A stretch of 17,574 bases of DNA from an uncultured Frankineae bacterium (GTDB lineage: Bacteria; Actinomycetota; Actinomycetes; Mycobacteriales; SCTD01). This document shows positions 7,569 through 13,444 of the stretch, piece by piece. The position numbers were made by a program, and so were the translations under genes. The DNA lies in NCBI GenBank assembly GCA_902805805.1, contig CADCUE010000029.1, forward strand, positions 1 through 17,574, read 5' to 3'. The notes beneath the pieces were generated by a model that was not told where the DNA came from, searched no databases, and was given only the letters and a program-made list of their open reading frames with translations. Position 1 is the first letter of the stretch, and each line of letters opens with the position of its first letter.

Positions 7569-8173
7569 CCCGCTCCGTGGTGGTCCTCGACTACGGATCG
7601 GGCAACCTGCGCTCCGCCGAGCGCGCGCTGGCCCGCACCGGCGCCGACGTGACCGTGACCAAGGACTTCGACAGCGCGCTGCAGGCCGACGGCCTGGTCG
7701 TGCCCGGCGTCGGCGCCTATGCCGCGTGCATGCGCGGCCTGAACGCCGTGCGCGGCGGCACGCTGGTGTGGGACCGGCTGCGCAAGCAGCGCCCGGTGCT
7801 CGGCATCTGCGTGGGGATGCAGATCCTGTTCGAGGAGGGCGTCGAGCACGGCGAGCGCACGGAGGGCGTCGGTGTCCTGGCCGGAGCCGTCACCCGGCTC
7901 GAGGCCGACGTCGTCCCGCACATGGGCTGGAACACCGTCGACGTCCCGGACGGGTCAGCGCTGTTCGCCGGCGTCGAGGGGGAGCGCTTCTACTTCGTGC
8001 ACTCCTACGCGGCACGGGCGGACGTCGAGGACACCCTCACCACGACCACCGTCCACGGCGGGCCGTTCGCCGCGGCGGTCGAGCGGGGCGTGCTGTCGGC
8101 CACGCAGTTCCACCCCGAGAAGAGCGGCGACGCCGGAGCGGCGCTGCTGGCCAACTGGGTGGCGACGCTGTGA
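7565..8173 (+). CDS. hisH: Imidazole glycerol phosphate synthase, glutaminase subunit
   Basis: A 202-residue class-I glutamine amidotransferase that releases ammonia from glutamine and feeds it to HisF. The N-terminal [13 protein letters not shown], the oxyanion segment PGVGAY (47-52), the nucleophile in GICVGMQ (Cys82), the PHMGWN segment (118-123) and the FHPEKS pair (His183, Glu185) complete the Cys-His-Glu triad. ATG 7565 is chosen because GGAGGG (7552-7557) is seven bases upstream; an in-frame GTG at 7547 would bury that site. Its partner gene hisF is not adjacent but about 4.4 kb downstream beyond unrelated genes, so balanced expression of the two subunits must come from separate promoters. 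A 29-codon frame begins within its stop codon. Confidence 0.96.
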   Translation: MTRSVVVLDYGSGNLRSAERALARTGADVTVTKDFDSALQADGLVVPGVGAYAACMRGLNAVRGGTLVWDRLRKQRPVLGICVGMQILFEEGVEHGERTEGVGVLAGAVTRLEADVVPHMGWNTVDVPDGSALFAGVEGERFYFVHSYAARADVEDTLTTTTVHGGPFAAAVERGVLSATQFHPEKSGDAGAALLANWVATL

Positions 8174-8259
8174 GCGCCCTGGCCCTGGCTCCCACTGCGA
8201 GCGTGGCCCTGGCTCCGACCGCGACCCGCGGGTCCGGGCGGCCGAGGCGGTGCCGATGA
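8170..8259 (+). CDS. Possible 29-codon relay ORF between hisH and the membrane-protein gene
   Basis: A GTG at 8170 overlaps the hisH stop (GTGA), and the frame runs 29 codons to a TGA overlapping the next gene's ATG (ATGA). The peptide starts with a twice-repeated unit, LALAPTAS then VALAPTAT, encoded by a 24-base imperfect tandem repeat (8180-8192 repeats at 8204-8216), and ends in a basic SGRPRRCR tail. No family is recognised and no strong ribosome site is seen. It fills the 82-base gap that would otherwise be untranslated. It may be a coupling element rather than a functional peptide, or chance in GC-rich sequence. Confidence 0.28.
   Translation: MSALALAPTASVALAPTATRGSGRPRRCR
8180..8227 (+). 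repeat. 24-base imperfect tandem repeat between hisH and the membrane-protein gene
   Basis: TGGCCCTGGCTCC occurs at 8180-8192 and again at 8204-8216, and each copy is followed by a similar CxACYGCGA stretch, giving a period of 24 bases, or eight codons in the 29-codon frame. Two copies are present, the second diverging at its end. It looks like a simple local duplication. Confidence 0.75.
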
Positions 8260-8618
8260 GCAAGGAGCGGCAGCGGGCCCGTGCCGCCCGCGAGGCCGAG
8301 CAGCGGGCGGCGGCCGCGCGCAGCGCCGCCCGGGGAGAGGACCGCGCGGCCGCGGCCCGCCTCGCCGCCCGGCGCGCCAAGGCCTCGTCCCGCGCGCAGC
8401 GCCGGTCGGCGCGCGAGCCGGTCTACCGGCTGCGCCGCTTCCCCCGGCTGCCCTGGCGGCTCAAGGCCGCCCTGGCGCTGGGCTGGTCGGCCGTCGCCGT
8501 CGCGGTGCTGTGGTTCGTGCCGACCTGGCCCGGCCGGCTCGGGCTGCTCGTGGTCGCCACCGCCGCTCTGCCCCTGATCGTCGTGCTCGTGCGCGACCCG
8601 TCCCGGAGGACAAGATGA
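8256..8618 (+). CDS. Small two-helix membrane protein in the his operon, function unknown
   Basis: A 120-residue protein with no family I can name. The first 60 residues are almost entirely Ala, Arg, Glu and Gln ([20 protein letters not shown] and onwards), which suggests a charged helical or coiled-coil cytoplasmic arm. Two hydrophobic helices follow at about 69-89 ([21 protein letters not shown]) and 93-112 ([18 protein letters not shown]), joined by a very short TWPGR turn, then a short basic tail. The ATG at 8256 overlaps the stop of a 29-codon frame, and its own TGA overlaps the ATG of an 11-codon frame before hisA. Similar small membrane proteins are, as I recall, often found between hisH and priA in actinobacteria, so it is a real gene, but a link to histidine synthesis is not established. 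Confidence 0.75.
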   Translation: MSKERQRARAAREAEQRAAAARSAARGEDRAAAARLAARRAKASSRAQRRSAREPVYRLRRFPRLPWRLKAALALGWSAVAVAVLWFVPTWPGRLGLLVVATAALPLIVVLVRDPSRRTR

Positions 8619-8650
8619 CCGCGGCCCGCACGACCCCGAGGATCCCGTGA
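8605..8650 (+). CDS. Possible 11-codon relay ORF before hisA, with strong ribosome site
   Basis: GGAGGA at 8605-8610 lies four bases before an ATG at 8615 that overlaps the membrane-protein stop (ATGA). The frame encodes 11 residues ([11 protein letters not shown]) and its TGA at 8648-8650 overlaps the GTG of hisA (GTGA). The coordinates given include the ribosome site; the coding part is 8615-8650. The Shine-Dalgarno is the best in the operon, better than the GAGG (8638-8641) directly before hisA, so ribosomes loaded here could pass straight into hisA. Translation is not proven. Confidence 0.35.
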
Positions 8651-9369
8651 GCTCGCTGGAGCTGCTGCCCGCCGTCGACGTCGCGGACGGCCAGGCCGTG
8701 CGCCTGGTGCAGGGGGAGGCGGGCAGCGAGACGTCGTACGGCGACCCGGTCGAGGCGGCGCTGCAGTGGCAGCGCGACGGGGCGCAGTGGGTCCACCTGG
8801 TCGACCTCGACGCCGCCTTCGGCCGCGGCTCCAACCGCGAGCTGCTGGCCCGCGTCGTCGGGACGCTCGACGTCCGGGTGGAGATGAGCGGCGGCATCCG
8901 CGACGACGCGTCGCTCGCGGCCGCCCTGGCCACGGGCTGCGCCCGCGTCAACCTGGGCACCGCCGCGCTGGAGTCGCCCGAGTGGTGCGCTCGCGCGATC
9001 GCCGAGCACGGCGACCGCATCGCCGTCGGCCTCGACGTCCGCGGCACGACGCTGGCCGCCCGCGGCTGGACGTCCGAGGGCGGCGACCTGTGGGAGGTCC
9101 TCGCCCGGCTCGACGCCGAGGGGTGCGCCCGCTACGTCGTCACCGACGTCCGGCGCGACGGGACGCTGACCGGACCCAACGTCGAGCTGCTGGAGCAGGT
9201 CTGCGCGGTCACCGACCGCCCGGTGGTCGCCAGCGGCGGGGTGTCGTCGCTGGACGACCTGCGGGAGCTCGCGCGGCTGGTGCCGTCGGGCGTCGAAGGC
9301 GCCATCGTCGGCAAGGCGCTCTACGCCGGCGCCTTCACCCTGCCCGAGGCGCTGGCCGCCGTCCGGTAG
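8647..9369 (+). CDS. priA: Phosphoribosyl isomerase A (HisA/TrpF dual-substrate type)
   Basis: A 240-residue (beta/alpha)8-barrel isomerase. It converts ProFAR to PRFAR in histidine synthesis and, in the actinobacterial PriA type, also isomerises phosphoribosylanthranilate in tryptophan synthesis. The catalytic aspartates are Asp11 (LPAVDV) and Asp167 ([11 protein letters not shown]); the phosphate sites MSGGIRD (80-86) and [11 protein letters not shown] (195-205) are intact. PriA markers are Arg19 and the loop [11 protein letters not shown] (139-149), whose Arg and Trp are those used for the second substrate in characterised PriA enzymes. The GTG start is placed by the GAGG at 8638-8641 and by the start LELLPAVDV. 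It ends the operon, with ten bases before the convergent tdk stop. Dual function is inferred from the residues. Confidence 0.93.
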   Translation: MSSLELLPAVDVADGQAVRLVQGEAGSETSYGDPVEAALQWQRDGAQWVHLVDLDAAFGRGSNRELLARVVGTLDVRVEMSGGIRDDASLAAALATGCARVNLGTAALESPEWCARAIAEHGDRIAVGLDVRGTTLAARGWTSEGGDLWEVLARLDAEGCARYVVTDVRRDGTLTGPNVELLEQVCAVTDRPVVASGGVSSLDDLRELARLVPSGVEGAIVGKALYAGAFTLPEALAAVR

Positions 9370-9379
9370 GCCTGGGCGC

Positions 9380-10009
9380 TCAGCAGGCGGGCGCGCCCGC
9401 GCCGTCCGGCTGGGCCTGCCGGCGGGCCCAGTGCCGCCGGCACAGCACCTGGTAGCGGACCTCGGGACCGAACAGCGCGCCCTCCACCGGCGCGGTGTCC
9501 CCGAGCACCACCTGCTCGCCCTCGTGCACGACCGACCCGTCGACGAGCCGGGCGTTGATGCGCGCCGGCCGTCCGCACCAGCACAGGACCGGGAGCGGGA
9601 GCGGCACCAGGACGTCGGCCATCTCCACCAGCCGTGCGCTGCCGGGGAACATCCGTCCGGCGAAGTCCGACAGCAGCCCGAAGCAGGCGACCTCGACGTC
9701 GCGCTCGTCGACGCAGCGCGCCAGCTGGTCGACCTGGGCCGGCGCGTAGAACTGCGCCTCGTCGGCGACCACGAAGCCGCCGTCAGGGACGGCGCGCGCC
9801 AGCAGCGACCACAGGTCGGTGCCGGGGGCGACCTCGACGGCCGGCCGGCCCATCCCGAGCCGGCTGGTCACGCGCCCGGCGCCGCCCCGGTCGTGGCTCG
9901 TGAGCAGCACGCCGCAGCGGCCGGCCTCGCTCCAGGTGTGCTCGACCTGCAGGGCCAGCGTGCTCTTGCCGGCGCTCATGACGCCGTACGAGAAGCGGAG
10001 CTCGGCCAC
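9380..10009 (-). CDS. tdk: Thymidine kinase (type II, zinc-containing)
   Basis: A 209-residue enzyme that phosphorylates thymidine with ATP for pyrimidine salvage. It carries the P-loop GVMSAGKST (9-17, Lys15), the catalytic acidic pair in VVADEAQFY (Asp83, Glu84) and the zinc site formed by Cys143 and Cys145 (LCWCGRPARINAR) with Cys190 and His193 (LCRRHW). The lasso-region residues around 183-188 (EVRYQV) are present. The C-terminus has a short Gln/Pro/Gly/Ala tail. The GTG start (10009-10007) has no Shine-Dalgarno, but a TAGCCT box ends six bases before it, so a leaderless transcript is likely. The gene is inverted between hisA and the transporter and breaks the his cluster; it shares no obvious pathway with its neighbours. 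Confidence 0.93.
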   Translation of the reverse strand: MAELRFSYGVMSAGKSTLALQVEHTWSEAGRCGVLLTSHDRGGAGRVTSRLGMGRPAVEVAPGTDLWSLLARAVPDGGFVVADEAQFYAPAQVDQLARCVDERDVEVACFGLLSDFAGRMFPGSARLVEMADVLVPLPLPVLCWCGRPARINARLVDGSVVHEGEQVVLGDTAPVEGALFGPEVRYQVLCRRHWARRQAQPDGAGAPAC

Positions 10010-10015
10010 CCGGGC

Positions 10016-10021
10016 AGGCTA
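10016..10021 (-). promoter_or_regulatory. -10 box of a probable leaderless promoter for tdk
   Basis: On the minus strand this reads TAGCCT and is separated by six bases from the GTG start of tdk, the same box and spacing as the LON-domain gene. There is no ribosome site between box and start. Confidence 0.6.
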
Positions 10022-10141
10022 GTGCGGCTCGCAGGAGCGGTCGTCGCGCGCGTCACAGTGGGGAACACGCCGTCCGGACCCGCCCTTGTCCGACAGGACC
10101 GCCGCTCGCGGTCGCCCGTCCGGACCGAGAAGAGCCCGCGC

Positions 10142-11407
10142 ATGACCACGATCGCCCCGACTCCCGCGGCCGCCCGTCGTGCCGTCAGGGACGCGGCGCT
10201 CGAGGCCGCCGCCCCGCCCAGCCGGCGCCGCGTCGTGCTGGTGCTCGGCGCTCTCATCGCGCTCGGACCGGCGACGATCGACATCTACCTGCCGGCCCTG
10301 CCGAGCCTGACCGACGACCTGTCCGCGTCACCGGCCGCCGTGCAGCTGACCCTCACCGGCACGCTCGTCGGCCTCGGTCTGGGGCAGCTGGTCGTCGGAC
10401 CGGTCTCCGACGCGGTCGGCCGGCGCCTGCCGGTGCTGGTCGGCACCGCCGTCCACGTCCTCGCCTCGCTGCTGTGCGTCGTCGCGCCGACCGTCGCGGT
10501 GCTCGGCGGCCTGCGCCTGGTGCAGGGGCTGTCGGCCGCGGCGGCGTCCGTGGTGGCGACCGCCGTGGTCCGGGACCTCTACACCGGCTCGGCCGCAGCC
10601 GTCGTCCTGTCCCGCCTCATGCTCGTGCTCGGAGCCGCGCCGGTGCTGGCGCCCACCGTCGGCGGGGAGCTGCTCCGGCTCACCGACTGGCGGGGCGTGT
10701 TCGCCGCGCTCGCCCTGCTCGGCGCGCTGCTCCTGCTGCTCGCCGCGCGCTCGCTGCCGGAGACGCTCCCGCCGTCCCGCCGCCGCCCCGGCACGGTCGG
10801 CAGCACGCTGCGCGCCTACCGCGGCCTGCTGCGCGACCGCACGTACGTCGGGCTGGTCCTCGTGGCCGGCACGGCGATGGCGGCGCTGTTCGCGTACGTC
10901 TCCGGCTCGTCGTTCGTGCTGCAGGAGCAGTACGGCCTGGACGAGCAGGAGTTCGGCCTCACCTTCGGGGCGGGCGCCGTCTTCCTCATCGGCGCGACCC
11001 AGCTCAACGTGCGTCTGCTCGTCCACACGGGTCCGGCGCAGGTGCTCATGGGCGGGCTGATCGCCGGTGTGCTGTCCTCCGTCGCCCTGCTCGCGATCGC
11101 CGCTGCCGACGGAGGGCTTCTGCCCCTGCTGGCCGCGCTGTGGGCGGTGCTCGCCGCTGTGGGGCTCGTCATGCCGAACGCCCCGGCGCTCGCCCTGTCA
11201 CGCCACGGCGAGGCTGCCGGCACGGCCGCCGCTCTGCTCGGGGCCGTGCAGTTCGGCGTCGGCGCGCTCGCCACGCCGCTGGTCGGCCTGCTCGGCACCG
11301 ACGCCACCGCCATGGCCCTGGTCATGCTCGGCGGCACGGTCACCGCCCTGGTGATCCTGCTGCTCGTCGTCCGCCCCCTCCGTCCCCGTCTCGACGTCGC
11401 CGCCTGA
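10142..11407 (+). CDS. MFS drug-resistance transporter, Bcr/CflA type
   Basis: A 421-residue, about 12-helix major facilitator that probably exports drugs or other small molecules with proton antiport. Family signs: Asp47 in DIYLPALPSLTDDL in the first helix (the Bcr/CflA T/I-D-[MI]-Y-L-P-A-L-P motif), motif A GPVSDAVGRR (86-95), the RLVQGLSAAAASVVATAVVRDLYTG segment (about 125-149), and W-R-G-V-F following the fifth helix. The N-terminal 28 residues are Ala/Arg-rich and cytoplasmic. ATG 10142 is chosen by the weak GAGAAGAG at 10127-10134 and because the family start lies just after it; the upstream part of the open frame lies antisense to tdk. No promoter box is clear in the 132-base gap before it. 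The substrate cannot be told from sequence. Confidence 0.9.
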   Translation: MTTIAPTPAAARRAVRDAALEAAAPPSRRRVVLVLGALIALGPATIDIYLPALPSLTDDLSASPAAVQLTLTGTLVGLGLGQLVVGPVSDAVGRRLPVLVGTAVHVLASLLCVVAPTVAVLGGLRLVQGLSAAAASVVATAVVRDLYTGSAAAVVLSRLMLVLGAAPVLAPTVGGELLRLTDWRGVFAALALLGALLLLLAARSLPETLPPSRRRPGTVGSTLRAYRGLLRDRTYVGLVLVAGTAMAALFAYVSGSSFVLQEQYGLDEQEFGLTFGAGAVFLIGATQLNVRLLVHTGPAQVLMGGLIAGVLSSVALLAIAAADGGLLPLLAALWAVLAAVGLVMPNAPALALSRHGEAAGTAAALLGAVQFGVGALATPLVGLLGTDATAMALVMLGGTVTALVILLLVVRPLRPRLDVAA

Positions 11408-11461
11408 CGCCGTTCGACGGTGCGCGCGGACAGGGTGCCGCCGGGGACAGGTCTACGACGA

Positions 11462-11483
11462 CCTGCGGGCCGGCCGCCGCAGG
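11462..11483. terminator. Hairpin between convergent transporter and small-protein genes
   Basis: CCTGCGG (11462-11468) and CCGCAGG (11477-11483) form a 7-bp stem with an 8-base loop. It lies 55 bases after the transporter stop and 32 bases after the stop of the convergent 68-residue protein gene, so it could end both transcripts. Overlapping alternatives exist: CAGGTC/GACCTG (11448-11465) and GCCGGCC/GGCCGGC (11469-11502). There is no T-run in either direction. Confidence 0.4.
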
Positions 11484-11515
11484 GGCCGCCCCCGGGGCCG
11501 GCGTGCGGGCGTCCG

Positions 11516-11722
11516 TCAGAGCAGGACGTCGACCCGCCACGGGCCGCCGCGCAGGACGACGCCGGTCCCGGCGGACGGGGCACCCACCGACGGCCGCGTC
11601 CAGTGCAGCGGGGTGAAGACGACCGCGACAGCCGGTACGGCCCGCGGCGGCCGAGCCGGGGCAAGAGCAGCCGCCGGCGGCGCCGCCAGCTCGGCCGACA
11701 GGTCGGCGACGAGGTCGTTCAC
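11516..11722 (-). CDS. Small protein coupled to the parA-like gene, unknown function
   Basis: A 68-residue protein whose GTG start overlaps the TGA of the upstream parA-like gene (GTGA), so it is almost certainly translated with it. It has an acidic amphipathic start ([11 protein letters not shown]), an Ala/Pro-rich linker at about 13-32, and a compact-looking hydrophobic end with VAVVFTPLHWTRP and GTGVVLRGGPWRVDVLL. No membrane segment, helix-turn-helix or known domain is seen. Small proteins that follow ParA/MinD-like ATPases often bind or direct them, so a partner role is a reasonable guess, but only a guess. The open frame continues upstream antisense to nothing but inside parA; the overlap start is preferred because the protein-like sequence begins there. 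Confidence 0.6.
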   Translation of the reverse strand: MNDLVADLSAELAAPPAAALAPARPPRAVPAVAVVFTPLHWTRPSVGAPSAGTGVVLRGGPWRVDVLL

Positions 11723-12513
11723 GAGGCGGCTCCGGGGACGAGTCGGGCGTACGAGGCGAGGACCTCGTCGGCGAGCGAGGCATAGGCAGCGGCGACCGGG
11801 CTGCGCGGCGCGGACAGCACGACCGGCCGCTTGGCGAGCGCGGCGCTGGGCACCCGGCGCGAGAGCGGGATGCGGGTCGTCAGCAGCGGGAGCCCGGTGC
11901 CCTCGAGCGCCCCCGCCACCTCGCGAGCGGCGCGTCCTTCCTTGTCCCACAGGGCGCAGGCGACGCCGACGAGCACGGCCGAGGTGTTCTCGAAGCGGCG
12001 GTGCTGCTCGAGGAAGGCCGCCACGCGGGCGGCGCCCAGCGCCGAGCCCGGGTCGCTGGTGAAGACGGTGAGCACGCTGTCGGCGGCGGCGACCGCTGAC
12101 AGCGTGAGGTTGCCGAGATCGCCGTGGGTGTCGATGACCACGTGGTCGTAGTCGCCGAGCAGCGGCCGCAGGACGCGGCGCACGCCGGTGATGAGCCCAC
12201 CCTGAGCGGCGAGCGCGACGCCGACCGCATCGAGCGACGGGTGCGCCGGCAGCAGGTCGAGTCCGGGGGCGACGTCGGCGCGCAGGCACGACCGGGCGTC
12301 GGCGTCGAGGTCTTCGAGCAGTCCGGCGAGCGAGTCGTCGCGGTCCTTCGCCACCACGCCGAACGCCCGCCCGAGGCTGTCCTGCGGGTCGGCGTCGACG
12401 GCGAGGACCCGCCCGCCCCCTTCGCGGGCCCGGGCGCCGAGGACCGCGGCCAGCGACGCAGCTGTCGACGTCTTGCCGACCCCGCCCTTCGACGAGCAGA
12501 CCACGAGCCTCAT
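11719..12513 (-). CDS. ParA/MinD-family ATPase
   Basis: A 264-residue P-loop ATPase of the ParA/MinD/Soj group, which uses ATP-dependent dimerisation to position cargo on DNA or membranes. It opens with [15 protein letters not shown] carrying the deviant Walker A (Lys9, Lys14, Thr15), then [17 protein letters not shown] (Walker A', Asp40 to Gln44) and Walker [16 protein letters not shown] with Asp128. After Asp-Thr the usual Pro-Pro is His-Gly, a departure from most ParA proteins. There is no N-terminal DNA-binding extension and no C-terminal membrane-targeting helix, and no parB is next to it, so it looks like an orphan ParA rather than the chromosomal segregation pair. ATG 12513 is preferred; an in-frame ATG at 12546 would add 11 residues not typical of the family. 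It is divergent from hisF. Confidence 0.88.
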   Translation of the reverse strand: MRLVVCSSKGGVGKTSTAASLAAVLGARAREGGGRVLAVDADPQDSLGRAFGVVAKDRDDSLAGLLEDLDADARSCLRADVAPGLDLLPAHPSLDAVGVALAAQGGLITGVRRVLRPLLGDYDHVVIDTHGDLGNLTLSAVAAADSVLTVFTSDPGSALGAARVAAFLEQHRRFENTSAVLVGVACALWDKEGRAAREVAGALEGTGLPLLTTRIPLSRRVPSAALAKRPVVLSAPRSPVAAAYASLADEVLASYARLVPGAAS

Positions 12514-12551
12514 GCCGCTGCCACGTCCATGGTCACAGCGTCCCATCCCGG

Positions 12552-12557
12552 TAGCGT
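12552..12557 (+). promoter_or_regulatory. -10 box of a probable leaderless promoter for hisF
   Basis: TAGCGT fits TAnnnT and is followed by seven bases and then the hisF GTG at 12565, with no Shine-Dalgarno in between. Transcription would start at about the start codon. It gives hisF its own promoter, which is needed because the neighbouring gene upstream points the other way. Confidence 0.55.
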
Positions 12558-12564
12558 CCGACGC

Positions 12565-13347
12565 GTGAGCGTCGCCGTCCGTGTTGTGCCCTGCCTGGAC
12601 GTCGACGCCGGTCGCGTCGTCAAGGGCGTCAACTTCCGCGAGCTGCGCGACGCCGGCGACCCGGTCGAGATGGCGCGGCTCTACGACGCCGAGGGCGCCG
12701 ACGAGCTGGTGTTCCTCGACATCACCGCCAGCAGCGGCAGCCGGGAGACGACGTACGACGTGGTGCGCCGCACCGCCGAGCAGGTCTTCATCCCGCTCAC
12801 CGTCGGCGGGGGAGTGCGCTCGCCGCAGGACGTGGACCGGCTGCTGCGGGCCGGCGCCGACAAGGTCGGCGTCAACACCGCCGCCATCGCCCGGCCCCAG
12901 CTGCTGAGCGAGATCGCCCGGAGGTTCGGCAACCAGGTGCTCGTGCTGTCGGTCGACGCTCGCCGGGTGCAGGACGGCGCGGTCGCGCCGGACCGCGTGC
13001 CGAGCGGCTTCGAGGTCACCACGCACGGTGGCCGCCGCGGCACCGGCATCGACGCCGTCGAGTGGGCCCGTCGCGGCGAGGAGCTCGGCGTCGGCGAGGT
13101 CCTGCTCAACTCCATGGACGCCGACGGCACCCGCGCCGGCTTCGACGTCGAGCTGCTCGAGGCGGTCCGGGCCGCCGTCACCGTGCCGGTGATCGCCAGC
13201 GGCGGGGCGGGACGGCTCGCGGACTTCGCCCCGGCGGTCGCGGCCGGCGCCGACGCGGTCCTGGCCGCCAGCGTCTTCCACTTCGGCGTGCTGCGGATCG
13301 GCCAGGTCAAGGACGCGCTGCGCGAGGCAGGTCACGCCGTCCGCTGA
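12565..13347 (+). CDS. hisF: Imidazole glycerol phosphate synthase, cyclase subunit
   Basis: A 260-residue (beta/alpha)8-barrel that takes ammonia from HisH and turns PRFAR into imidazoleglycerol phosphate and AICAR. The acid/base aspartates are Asp12 ([18 protein letters not shown]) and Asp131 (LVLSVDARR). Phosphate-binding segments [14 protein letters not shown] (78-90) and [12 protein letters not shown] are present, as are the [11 protein letters not shown] strand and the [19 protein letters not shown] region. GTG 12565 is chosen because the sequence [12 protein letters not shown] is the conserved start and a -10 box lies seven bases upstream. The gene stands apart from hisH, with its own promoter; hisI, its common downstream neighbour, is absent and ABC exporter genes follow. 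A compact hairpin starts three bases after its stop. Confidence 0.96.
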   Translation: MSVAVRVVPCLDVDAGRVVKGVNFRELRDAGDPVEMARLYDAEGADELVFLDITASSGSRETTYDVVRRTAEQVFIPLTVGGGVRSPQDVDRLLRAGADKVGVNTAAIARPQLLSEIARRFGNQVLVLSVDARRVQDGAVAPDRVPSGFEVTTHGGRRGTGIDAVEWARRGEELGVGEVLLNSMDADGTRAGFDVELLEAVRAAVTVPVIASGGAGRLADFAPAVAAGADAVLAASVFHFGVLRIGQVKDALREAGHAVR

Positions 13348-13350
13348 TCC

Positions 13351-13369
13351 GGCGGGGGAATCCTCCGCC
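13351..13369 (+). terminator. Hairpin after hisF
   Basis: GGCGGGGG (13351-13358) pairs with CCTCCGCC (13362-13369) over 8 bp with one G-U pair and a 3-base AAT loop, beginning three bases after the hisF stop. No T-run follows, which is common for actinobacterial hairpin terminators. It probably separates hisF from the exporter genes. Confidence 0.55.
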
Positions 13370-13388
13370 CGGCGGCGGTGTCAGCATT

Positions 13389-13408
13389 GCGAGACGATGT
13401 CGTCTCGC
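13389..13408. promoter_or_regulatory. Operator-like palindrome before the ABC exporter genes
   Basis: GCGAGACGA (13389-13397) and TCGTCTCGC (13400-13408) are perfect inverted arms separated by TG. A further GTCA (13380-13383) and TGAC (13409-13412) flank it. It lies 36 bases before the GTG of the first exporter gene, and a -35-like TTGCGA (13387-13392) overlaps its left arm. The 9-2-9 symmetry and place fit an operator for a dimeric TetR-, MarR- or PadR-like repressor; no such regulator is encoded in the window. It could also fold as a hairpin in RNA, but the 2-base loop makes that less likely. Confidence 0.5.
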
Positions 13409-13444
13409 TGACGTCGTCGCCCGCCCGACCCGAGAAGAGATCCT

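Noticed and set aside
9387..9400. Perfect palindrome GCGGGCGCGCCCGC near the hisA/tdk junction
   Set aside because: It lies inside the tdk coding end, has no loop, and such GC-only palindromes are expected at this composition; not enough to call a terminator or operator.
9431..10141. N-terminal extension of the MFS transporter through tdk
   Set aside because: It is antisense to a clear thymidine kinase gene and lacks any domain; the ATG at 10142 precedes the family start.
11719..13335. A 538-codon version of the parA-like gene extending back through hisF
   Set aside because: The extra N-terminal part is the shadow of hisF; the ParA family starts at the strand before the Walker A motif, that is at 12513.
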